Assembly (NCBI GenBank): GCA_015345905.1 | Contig: JADDTR010000001.1 | Coordinates: forward strand, 1 to 64,000 | Direction: 5' to 3' | Source of the DNA: Aotearoamyces nothofagi | Lineage: Eukaryota > Ascomycota > Leotiomycetes > Leotiales > Tympanidaceae | Length of the DNA stretch: 64,000 bases | In this document: positions 43,408-54,426 of the stretch, in pieces | Position numbering within the stretch: position 1 is the first letter of the stretch | How the letters are laid out: each line of letters opens with the position of its first letter | Notes under the pieces: generated by a model | Databases searched by the model: none | The model's input: the letters and a program-made list of their open reading frames with translations, nothing else | Told to the model about the DNA's origin: nothing | Position numbers and translations under genes: made by a program

Positions 43408-45026
43408 ATGGAAGTGCAGCTACAAGGCATCAAGAAAGAACGATCTCGTACAAGTGCACGCCTCCAGGAACGAATTGTATCTAAGGACACGAACATCGAA
43501 CTCAAGCACCTATATTCCTCCTCGACTGGCAACACTCTAGGCAAAGAGGCATGTCACCTTCCCTCTTATATGCCATAAAGCTAACTCAAGCCAAGTCTCT
43601 ACAGAACCTATCAGCCCCTCTCCAAGATAAAAAACGAAAACGAAAACAAGAACAAGAACTTGAGGAATTACCTATTCGAAAGCGACCACGAACATATGTT
43701 ACAAGCTTAGCTGCTGCAATCAATTACTGGATTGAGAACGAACAGTGGCCTAAGGAATACTTTGAACAAGACGATCAGACTACAAGGGATTTCGAAAGGG
43801 ACAGCTGGCTTGAGAAATATTGGGAACCGGAGAACAATATAAATTACCTACTTGCAAGGAAGAGGTCATCATCTGTTCGCGGCAAACAGTCAGAAGCCAG
43901 CTCTGCTAGCTCTAGCGACCAAAAGCCAAGAGACGTCAAAAGTGCTCTATACCAAGATGTGCGTTATGAAACTCTACTCGCGACCAAAGGCAGCTTTATG
44001 GGCAAGTCCGAATATGGTGTTACAGCTACGACCAAGAGCTTTTGCCGAACCCTTCTCGAGACCAAGCAAACATTTCCTGACGGTTCCTTGTTTCACGATG
44101 ATCTATTCGAAGAAGCTTGCGAGATGGTACAAAACAAAAATGAGGCGAGAGTCGCCCGGGATATTTCACCACTTATATTCCCTTCTGCAGAAACCTTAGC
44201 TATACGCGGCGCCAAGCATCTCAAGATTCTTATCGAAAGTGTAAACGAAGGCTGGAACAATTCTATCCCTATTACCAAGACCCGTCCACAACCCGACTTC
44301 TCTGTAGCATTCAGGCGAGAGGCATTTACAGAAGATCAACTCAAAAGGATTGGGCCATTTGTAGGCGAGCTTACAGAAACTTCCTTCTTTATGGCCACGT
44401 ATTCTATGTACTTCCCGTTCTTCACCTGCGAAGTCAAGTGCGGTGCTGCAGCACTAGATGTTGCAGACCGACAGAATGCCCATAGCATGACAATGGCGGT
44501 AAGGGGTGTAGTCGAACTCTTTAGGCTGGTAAAGCGCGAAAAGGAGCTCCATCGAGAAATCCTCGGCTTCTCAATCTCGCACGACCATAGTTCAGTAAGG
44601 ATCTACAGCCATTATCCTCTAATTGATGGAGACAAGACTACCTTCTATCGCTACCCGATCTACAAATATGATTTCACGACATTGGAGGGGAAGGAGAAGT
44701 GGACGGGATGGCAGTTTACTACAAACGTGTTCGATATATGGGTGCCGATTCACTTGAAAAGAATCTGTTCAGCAATCGATATGTTGCCACCTGATATAAA
44801 TTTTGAGGTCTCGCAGCAATCCGAGCTAGGGGAATCAGGACTTTCACAGGGGCAAGAAAGCTACAACCTCTCTGATTTTTCAAGCCAGGATGCCGAATCT
44901 CTGCTAGAGGAACTTGTTGGTCAATCAAACACTTCTCTCTCTAATCAGACCGAGACGAGAGCATCTAAGAAGCCGAGGAAAAGGGGCCCGCCTGTTGAAT
45001 TACATCAGGATGGGAAGATTGTTTGA
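43408..45026 (+). CDS. DUF7924-type protein with PD-(D/E)XK-like motif
   Basis: The long frame runs from the ATG at 43551 (491 residues). A likely upstream exon 43408-43552 (MEVQLQGIKKERSRTSARLQ) can join at 43591 over a 38-bp intron with a CTAAC branch but a weak GTCACC donor. Basic segments (KKRKRKQ, RKRPRT) suggest nuclear import. The core has a Pro-Asp at 44292-44297 (QPDFSVAFRREAFT), then FFTCEVKCG with Glu-x-Lys at 44430-44438, then ALDVADRQNAHSM. The order PD...ExK...Q fits a restriction-endonuclease-like fold, seen in a large fungal family of unknown role (DUF7924, by memory). The C-terminal 70 residues are Ser/Glu-rich with a KKPRKRG end. Function unknown: nuclease, effector-like or chromatin role are all possible. 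Confidence 0.75.
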
Positions 45027-47417
45027 TTTTGACTTAGCCAAGGAGTGGGACAGTGAGTCGCGCCAGTTATCGTACCGGTACCATGCAACTTTATAGCAGT
45101 TGGGGTCCAAAGACAACGACCACTACCTACTGGCGAGATCTTGAGTCATTCTTCCACGTTTTCTCTGGAGCACGAATCACTCAGCACAACATCAACACTG
45201 AGATTCTACCTCGTATAAAATAGCAGCGTGCTCAAGGGATGCCGAGCCATCCATGCTGAACTTGAAGCAACTTCGTCACTGTATGACCACTCAAGTCTCC
45301 TGATTGCTCTTGAGCTTCTCTGTTGCAGGAGCTTCAATAATGAAGCAATTGGCTCCTCTTTCGTCGGGCAGGTCTACTTGAGATGATATAGGAGGAGACG
45401 GTATAGATGAGCTGATTTGAGACGATTATTCTATTGTCCCGTCCTATTGACCATTCGCACCCACCCGATGACAAGATCTGATCTATCTTGTACTTCAAAG
45501 TTTCTCCTGATGCCGGGTCTGTCGAGATGGTCTGAGAACATAAGTGGCGTTCAAGGAGGCTTTCTGAATCCAAAGGGTGATTTGCTGGAATTTGTGCTGC
45601 CTGTAATTGAGGATTTGCTCTTGATGATTTGAGGAAGGCTATATTGTGTAGCATTCAGAGCAGATCTGGTGGTGATAAAGACAGGATAAGTGACGTTGGC
45701 TGCAAATCAGAATGAAGGCTGGTAGAGCATTTGGAAAGTGTGGTGGCCTTTATACAATGTGTGCATAGTCAAAGCTTTCAGCTTCCCAACGAACGGAGGT
45801 CCAGTTTATCCCAACTCCAGGTTAATGGCATGAAAATGAGATTCGTAACAGTGCTCAGCCTACCACTCGGTATAATGGATACCAAAAAGCCGAAGCAGAT
45901 GTAAGGGGTATCGCAAGAAATTCTTCAACCCAGGTCTTAAAAAGTCTATCCTCACTATTCAAATCTTAAAGACGGAATTACTGTCACAGAAAGGTGTAAG
46001 TAATGCGAGTTCAAAAATGGAAATGCTAGGCTTAGCTAGATGTAATACAAATTATCCTTTATCGAATAATAAAATACGAAGAATTCGAAACTGACATTTT
46101 TTAGTTTTCTATTCGGCAATAGTCAACAAACAAAATTGAACGACCTTCGTAAAATGCTCCTATCTACCTCATCTATGGGATTTCTCTAATTATAAAGCTA
46201 AGATATGGATGATATCTGGAGACGGGATGCAAAAAGCCGGTCTCGCTGCTTCGGGCTGCTATCGACGATGGCTTATCGATAGAAGAACCTGTACCGATCT
46301 CAAATTTGAAGCAGAAAACGCTCGAGTGTCTGTAAGAGCCTATCTTGGGCAAGGATTGAGAATAGGCGTAATGCTAGGCAGTGGGTTCAGGTTTGCATCT
46401 GTAGGGTAGGTCTGGGAGGGCTTCGGCGACCCTTGAATTATAGTAGACGCTCTACTTGGGCCTGGCCAGTACGCGACAACTCTATGCCACGATTTGTGCT
46501 GGCATAAGGTAGTAGGTGCAATCGACACTGAGGCACCACTTCTCACAAGCATCACAAGCATCATAATTACCACAATTAATAACGGATATTATATAATAAT
46601 GGAGCCTCAGGACGCCGGAGGCTTGTGCTGGAAGCAATTTCCAAAGCGCAGGCATTGGCTGGTTGGCGCCAGGGCTCAAGGGCCGCAGCCACGGTTATTA
46701 TTTATATCAGCCAATGGCAGAGCAGCACCCCGCCGGGGCCTCGCTTGCCTCGACGCCGAGGTGGACACACGTGTGGATCCGTGGATCGGGCACAGATGGT
46801 GAGGAGACTTTTGATTGCAGCTTGGCAAAAGACAGGCAATAACGGGAGCTGCAGAGGCCTGTGCAGACGCTCAAGACCTGCCTGCTATGGACGACAAGGA
46901 GCGATCGAGAGCGACACAGACCTACAAAGCACCTATAGAGCACCTCCAAAGGCCGCTCGCGAACACCTGTCACGCACCGGCAAGACATGTCCATTTAATA
47001 TGGCTCGGAGATGAAGCCAACCTCCCTTCTGCCTAGCGTGCCCAGATGCCGCCAAGTCGGCCAGAGCCACCAGTCAGCGCCGGCGGCCACGCTAGCGCCG
47101 CTGGGATGATCTGGCGAGCCGAGATGGAAACGAAATTGCGGTCCGTCCACTGTTGTTGCATTTTGCACGAGAGCGAGGAAAAAAGAGGAGAACTGCGTGA
47201 CCTCCCCTGTGCGCCAGCGACCACGGCACTCGTACGTCGTAAGTCGTAGCTATCGTCGCCATCGTCGCCGTCGTCTCCCTCGACTTCCGACTTCCTGTTC
47301 TCTCGTCCAGTTCTCTCGTCCAGTATGCCATGAGCTGAACCGGCCCGCAAGTGACGTGCCAATTCGGGAGGCTCATTGCACGACAGGTGCTGTTAGAGAC
47401 AGCAAAAGCGCAGAGCC
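45027..47417. other. Gene-poor stretch
   Basis: 2.4 kb without a supported gene. 46000-46200 is AT-rich. 46210-47040 has overlapping open frames on both strands with no domain. The last 300 bases, including a direct repeat ttctctcgtccag at about 47300-47326, are probably the leader, and possibly a first exon, of the gene at 47418. Confidence 0.45.
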
Positions 47418-49054
47418 ATGGGCGACGCGCCAGCAGGGTCTTCACTCTTTCAGGCCCATGCAGAGATGGTTCATCGCGAACACCAACGTAGTCATCACAA
47501 TCACCACCGCATCCACGACATCCACCGACGAGAAGCTACCGAGACCACGCCCGCCGTCACCGAAGTCACCCAGACTGTGTCCGTCGTCCAGCAGGTCAAT
47601 GTCGATTCGAATGGCAATACTATCGGCATCGAAACCATTGTCTACTCGCCCACTGCTACAGATGACGCTGCGGCAGAGACAACAACCGCCCTAGATACCG
47701 CGGATACAACTGTGTCTGCCGATCTGACTTCTGCGACTGGCGGCTCTGGAGCAGCTGCAGCAACTTTGTTGGCAGCTCCACCCTCGGCGGCGAGCTCTGG
47801 ACTGCTCACTTCAACTGGGGGGACTGCTGCTCCAGCCAGCGCACCAGGCGTATTGTCAGGATCAGCTAGCTCGGCGACGTCTATATCTCAGCTCTCGTCA
47901 ACTATACAGTCTTTATCGCCTAGTCTTTCCTCTCAAACGGCATTGACGTCCTCTCTTTCATCCAGTGTATCAAGCTTGTCTTCGTTTCTAGCCTTGAATT
48001 CAACGGGTAAGCAAGCACCCTAGTGTCCATCAGTTCATAAAATTAACCTCTAATACCTAAAACAGCATCTACAAGATCTGGCATCTCCTACTCCACGACT
48101 AATACCACTAATTACACATCTTCAAACTCTTCATCTTGGGCCAGCACAAGATCAACTTTCACATCTAAATCCATATCCGCATCCGCATCCACATCTACAT
48201 TCTCTTCTCTCTCCAGCACCTACTCGTCTACCTCAACTACAATCCATTCCTCGCCATATTCTACATCTCTTGTTCCAACTTCCACAGAAACTGGCGATGG
48301 CTTCGGCGGAGCCTCTGGTGTTACGAGCAGTAGCGTATCCACAAGCACAGCAGGCGCTGGCGGATCTGGAAGCACATCGGACTCTAACACGGCATCAACT
48401 CCAGTTGTTATTGGATCAGTTGTCGGGGGGCTCGCGGGCCTCGCGGTCATTCTATTCCTAGTACTGGTTGCTCTGCGATGGCACAAGCGCAAACATGCTC
48501 TCCTTTCCCTGGGCAGTGGCCCAGATACAAGCGCAGGGGGGGCTCAGTTTCCAGGAGATGCAGGTCCGCCACAGCCGCAGGGCCAAATGACACAACGAGG
48601 ATTATCTTTTGTAATACCGGCTGCCTTGGCCAGTCTTACTGGATATAAGAGGGCTTCTACGAATCCATCGCAGGCCGAATCGTCCACCGCCGGAAGCGAG
48701 CGAGGGTTCTACAGAGTTTCCGGGAGAAAGATAGCCTCTGTTCTGGAGACTGGTGGTGATGGCTATGGCGATAATCAAGATCGTGATGCCAATACTCTTA
48801 GTGGGTCATCATTCTATCGGGATTCTAGGGGATTTTACGGGGGTCCCGGTAGCCCATCATCCCCGCCACCTGTACAGCGAGATAGCGGCATACCCGTCAT
48901 GCGACCAAGCCCTGCTAGGACTCCGGTAACGGCTCAAGGACCTTTCTCACCCTCTCCTGCTCTGATGGATCCACCTCGACGTCCTGACGGCCTCGGACGG
49001 TCACGTCCATCACATGATGGTTCACATGGCTCAAAGTTCACCGAAGAAGTCTGA
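47418..49054 (+). CDS. Mid2/WSC-sensor-like single-pass surface protein
   Basis: Exons 47418-48006 and 48066-49054 (59-bp intron) give 525 residues. After a His-rich segment (HREHQRSHHNHHRIHDIH) ending in a Kex2-like RRE, the ectodomain is a long Ser/Thr/Ala-rich, O-glycosylation-prone region. One membrane segment (TPVVIGSVVGGLAGLAVILF, then LVLVALRW) is followed by a basic stop-transfer (HKRKHA) and a cytosolic tail of about 190 residues rich in Ser, Pro and Gly. This is the layout of fungal cell-wall integrity sensors of the Mid2 type. The apparent start (MGDAPAGSSLFQ) has no signal peptide. An acceptor-like ctttcag lies just before AHAEMVHRE at 47449, so an upstream exon coding the signal peptide is likely and the true start may differ. 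Confidence 0.75.
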
Positions 49055-50808
49055 CATGCGAGTCTGGGAAAATACATCCTGCTTAACTCTGCATTGCTTC
49101 TCACAAACTCCTGGTGCCAGCATTACGACCCAACATTTGCTTCATTGTATGATATTTCACCTTTTCTAGCGTTTTACCACGGCGTCATGGACGTCGAAAT
49201 GCGTCATTATGACGTCTTGAAGTTTTCAGCATTTGGAGGCGTTGGATGTGTTGTTTTTTGCGGGCATACGATACCACTGTTATCGCAAAATTCCGATCTC
49301 CTTTGTTGCTCGCATTTAGCCTTGCGATCACGAAGATCTTTGTGCACTGTATTGTCTCGACAAGGCTCTTCCGCAGGCTGAAGCCCAAGCCATAATACGT
49401 GTCTCCGTCGCGGTTGTATAGTGCTTGGACATCATGGCGATGTGACAGTGAAGGATGTGTCTCATCGCATGTACTTGCGCATCAGGGCAGCATCGTGTTG
49501 CTCGAGTGCTTAGATATCATAATTGAAATGAGGTACCAAGGGCACAGATCAATAGGCATTGTGACTCAAACATGACAACCATCGGGCGTCCCTAATGTCT
49601 AACCACGTAGCATGGCATCGGTATACCCGCCAATTGCTGACGTGTAAGCATTAATAGGTAGTTAAAAGACCGTAGTAGCGAACAATGAAAGCAGCTATGG
49701 GCCAGTAACAATCGGAGTGTGGTGATCTCATACAGTTGTGAAACACAGTGCATTGGCAGCATTCGAACGGCCGTCAAGTGCATGGGCTTTGTTTTGTAGC
49801 CGCCTTGTAGTAGAATGGCGGGTGGCCGCCATCAAACAGTCAGTGTCATATATCCTGGACGTGTCGGTCCCAGCACAGCAGGATGCAGCAGAATACATCG
49901 GTACCTGAGACGGCGTCGGGGAGGATCTGTGATGCCTGTGGCGCGAAGCGCCTTCAATTGGGCTGCACGCATATCTCGCTGCCAGTTTGCGGCAATACTT
50001 TATTTAAATGGCCCCTGTACAACGACTCTGCACAGCCCCAAAAGAACTCCCCGAGTTTTCATACCCGGCGCAGAGCGCATGCTGAGTACCGATATACCAG
50101 CCAGTGCCTGTGCCTGCATCTGCGCCCGTATCTGTGCCTATCTGTATAGCTACTGCAGTACTGTACATACGTAGTTGGCAGGGTTAATCAAGGATTCTGT
50201 AGATGACACTTGGCACCAGAGCGGAGCGTCCTGTAGGTTGCGCGGAGGGCTGTAAAGGCCATGCACGATATCACAGCATACCGACGGCGTGCATAGAACA
50301 GATGTCAAGCCAGAAGGAATGCTCGCTCCAAAGATGGGCTTTTCCCTCCCTTGACGAGCGTCAACGACAATATCCATAATCGATTATTGCGCTATCTCTG
50401 GCCTAGCAGATCTTATAAATCATCTAGGCACCTCCGGCGTAAACGCGTCGGAGGGTGTTTAACTCCGTCCCCGTCTACATTTCCAACTACCTACCGCCGT
50501 TTCTGGGCGATTGAAACTTAAATCTACAACCTGCTCTCGACTCCTGTCTTGCAGATTGTCCTCAGACGTCTGATCTGGCCTTTGAGAAGCAGGAAGCCAC
50601 GCCGTGAGAAAACTTCATCGCCGTCGATAGAAAGAGCGCCCCCGAGCTGCGTAGCGTGCCCAGAGCGCCTTGTTGCGTAACGCCGACCACCGACGTATAC
50701 ATTTCTATACGCAACTCCCTATACGACATACGACCCCCCCAGATAAAGCGACCCCACGGATACAAATTTCCCTCGCTCTGTGCGCCCACGAGGCAAGACA
50801 CAGTAGCT
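49055..50808. other. Long intergenic region before a large regulator
   Basis: 1.75 kb with no supported gene. Short overlapping frames at 49094-50170 and 50560-51130 (minus) have no domain. The last few hundred bases (50450-50808) are probably promoter and leader of the regulator. Confidence 0.4.
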
Positions 50809-53772
50809 ATGGATTCTCTGCATGATTTAAATGGCTTCTCAATGCCTGCCTCACAACCTATGAACCATAACCCCCCGCCACAAATATTTGGCGCATACTC
50901 GCATACCGACCACGAGCTGGCCGCGTTGAACGACTTTTCGGGGCAGCTCTTCGCGGACAATGGCACGTTACTGGACGATAGCAACGAGGCCAAGCGACGT
51001 AGGATAGCAAGAGTAGGTCTCGTTGATCTGCAGATTTGAAGATCGTGGCTGATTGACGTACCCAGGCCTGCGATATGTGTAGGAAGAAGAAGATAAAGTG
51101 TGATGGGAAACTCCCAGCTTGCACACATTGCATCAATTACAAGACAGAGTGTGTCTTTACACAGGTGGAAAAGAAGAGAAATCCTCCGAAAGGGTAGGAA
51201 ACGGCAATCTTAATGTAGTGAATCTTTACTAACAATCCGCCAGAGCAAAGTACATCGAGGGTCTTGAAAATAGGCTTGGAAGAATGGAAAACCTCTTGCG
51301 ACTATCAGGTAGGTTTTTTGCATCCCTTGTAGTGCACTTTAAATAGGCCGTGTACTCGTTCCCATCTTATATATTAATATTGCTCCAAGGTCTCCTCAAC
51401 GAAGATGATAATGGCCGCACTGATCTAGGGACGTTGGAGAAACGACTAGCAGACAGGGATTTATCGAGGAGGACACCGGCAAATCCAGGTTCAAATACAG
51501 GCTCTCCTTCAGTTACCACCTTACGGGATACTCCGGGCCTCGAAGGTACCGCCTCAAATTCAAGTCCTCATAGTACGGTGACATCGCCAGAACCGCAGGT
51601 TGATAAAGATGCGGAAAAGCGAGATAGTCCACCGAAGAAGTCCGTGGAGGAGACTGAAGCACTATCCGATATGATGTGTTCCCTGGTGACGAACAACTGC
51701 GGAGAGACTAGATATATTGGTTAGTGATTTATGCTCATACCTAAGAGAAGAAAACTAACTTGACTAGGTTCTTCTTCTGGATTTTCCATTTTTTCTCCAA
51801 AAGGCATTCAATGGGTAAATGAGAAGACAGGCGATGCTTCTTTCCAAGAAATGATCTCCTCGGCATCGATTGATGACAACAAATGGGTGTATTGGAAGCC
51901 AGAAGTATTTGGAGATCTGTTCGAAAGGCGCATATTCAGAGCACTTCCGCCAAAGCTCGAATGCCTTTCCCTGATGAAAGACTATTTCGAAAATTTCAAT
52001 TGCATGTTTCCGCTATTCCACCAACCCACATTCATGCATCTTGTGGAACGGCAATATTCTCGTGATCCTTACGAAGGCTCAGGGTGGTGGGCAAGTCTCA
52101 ACGTTGCCTTGGCCGTTGCACATCGGCTGCGTGTGATGAGCAATCTGGTACCACAGGAAGAGGATCAGAAGGCATGGGGTTACCTCAAGAATGCAATGGC
52201 TGTCTTTACAGAGCTTACAATGCGAAATACGGACTTGCTCAGCGTGCAGGCACTGCTTGGGATGGCTTTATTCATGCAAGGAACCCCAAATCCACAACCT
52301 TCTTACTTACTTGTGGCCACAGCCATAAGATTATCCCACAGTATTGGCCTGCACAAGCGAGGGTCAGGATTTAACCTGAATCCTATTGAAATCGAACAAC
52401 GGAAACGAGTGTTTTGGATTGGCTACATGTTAGACAAAGACATCTGTCTCCGCTCAGGCCGGCCTCCAGCACAAGACGACGATGACGTGAACGTCGACTT
52501 ACCTAGCGCAGACCCAGATGATAATATTGGTAACATTCCTCTAGCAGATGGGAAAGGAAAACTCAATCTATTCCGACTCATGTGTGAATTTGCAACCATT
52601 GAAAGCAAAGTCTATAAGCAGCTCTATTCAACTACCGCTGCCAAACAATCAGACGGGGAGCTTTTAAATACGATTGGCCAACTTGATCAGGAGTTGGAAG
52701 ATTGGAAAGATAGTATCCCTGTGGACTTCCGTCCGGGGAACGAGATCAAGGCCTCACACACACCTTTAATTCTCCATGTTGTTGTTCTCCATTTCGCATA
52801 CTACAACTGCCTTACCACGATACATCGGATGTCTGTTCATCACGGATATTGGACAAACCGTCTGTCTGACTTCGCTATTCAGGGTCTCAACGCAAGGCCT
52901 CTAAATCCCCGTGTTTTCTCCTCTGCAGCACTCTGTGTTTCGGCAGCTAGGGCTTCGATACACCTTATCAAATATGTCCCCCAGGGAGATTTTGCCTGTG
53001 TCTGGTAAGCGGTCATCATCCCCGGCTATCGATTCGAAATGCTAACTATTCTAGGCTCATTCTATACTTTCCTGTCTCGGCTCTTATGACATTGTTCGGA
53101 AATATTCTACAAAATCCCCAAGACCCTCGTGCTAGATCTGACGTTCGTCTGATAAATCTAGTCGTTAGCTTCTTGAATATGCTTGGAGTTGAGGAAGAGA
53201 ATGGAGGGGTTAGGCGAATGCTTGGCGTTTGTTCAGAGTTTGAAAGAATTGCAAAGGTCGTTCTCGACAAATCCGATAAAGAGTCAACACGAAGAAAGCG
53301 AAAGAGTAACGAGGAACCACCTATTAAACTTGACAATTTAGGCCCAAAGCCTATCGTGCCAAACACGATGGGAGCTAGTTCTCAATCACCTGCTTTCTCC
53401 GGCGGAATCTCAAATAATATGAATAGCCATCTGAGCGATAATGGTTTCAGTCCCATTACACAAGGTAAATCACCTTCGAATGGTGCCTGGATACCGGACT
53501 CTAGTCTCGGTACCGGGAGTGAATACCTGTCTCCTTACGCCGGCATGACTCCATTCGCAGACATACAAGCCTATTCTGGCAATAACGACAGTTCACAATC
53601 ACTCCTAAACAGCTTCCAACAGCCTTTTGTTCCTCCAGATCTATGGCAAATGCCCATGACCTTTGATTGGGACTGGGCAGATCTAACGGGTGGAAGATAT
53701 CCGGGCTTCGAAAACGCTCAATATGAAAGTCAAGGCCAAGGTATGCCGAATGGCAGCTCACATTTGCAATAG
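50809..53772 (+). CDS. Zn2Cys6 transcription factor with Fungal_trans domain
   Basis: Exons 50809-51012, 51066-51193, 51244-51308, 51390-51719, 51768-53004 and 53055-53772 give 893 residues. The zinc cluster begins exactly at exon 2: [26 protein letters not shown], followed by a basic linker ([11 protein letters not shown]) and a short coiled coil ([20 protein letters not shown]) for dimerisation. A Ser/Pro-rich region precedes the Fungal_trans domain, with [40 protein letters not shown] and the [20 protein letters not shown] block. The C-terminus is Asn/Ser/Gln-rich, ending near [15 protein letters not shown], a likely activation region. All five introns (48-81 bp) keep frame. A nuclear activator or repressor; the pathway is not evident from neighbours. 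Confidence 0.93.
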
Positions 53773-54426
53773 TGTGTAGTCTTTGTAAATAGGCGAAATG
53801 ATCGTGTATCGATTAAATCTGGTGTTGGGGCTTGGCGTCTACTGGTTGAGATCGCTTGGGTTTAGGCAGAAGAACGGGCATCAGGGCGGCGATTGGCGTC
53901 TCACATGTTCCATGTGTCTAAATCACTCATATGATGGTTATTGAGTATGTTTTATGACGTTGTAGGACTCCTCTGTTTGTGTTATCTGATAGAGTCGAGG
54001 AGGAGCAACACTTGAAGAGGACATGAACGGCGCAATATGGAATTAATAGGTAGAGACTTGTAATAATATTTATTCTCTTTAAAGAACTTGATGTATTATG
54101 GATTGGATTTACAGCCAAATAATATGTACCGAATTTGGTGATGACGAAGCATAGCATGGAGTAGAAGGAAGCTTCCGGCTTTAAGGACCTTTACTCCTTC
54201 CTTAGTCATCAATATTTGACTAGACCATCTGGCTTAGCGAGGTACGAGAACGTTCTCGCGTAGAGAGGTATCATTAATATCGCCATCAACATCTTTTGAC
54301 TCACTCCATACGCTGCTCACACTCCGCAGTCCAGATTTCCGATGACATTGCGCGAGTAGCAGCCTCCCATCTGTTGCAATCTTTTATCTCCCGCTTCCGA
54401 GGCCTGCACCTCAACAATTCGCAAGC
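53773..54426. other. Intergenic; promoter of the m-AAA protease gene
   Basis: No gene seen. Contains acgagaacgttctcgcgt near 54243, with an inverted gagaacgttctc palindrome resembling a heat-shock-element arrangement (GAA..TTC), plausible upstream of a mitochondrial quality-control gene. Confidence 0.4.
54245..54256. promoter_or_regulatory. Palindrome GAGAACGTTCTC, HSE-like
   Basis: A perfect 12-bp inverted repeat about 170 bases before the m-AAA start codon, carrying GAA and TTC half-sites like those bound by heat-shock factor, though with only two half-sites. Function inferred. Confidence 0.3.

Noticed and set aside
46209-47040. Several overlapping ORFs before the Mid2-like gene
   Set aside because: Both strands equally open, no domain, no splice pattern.
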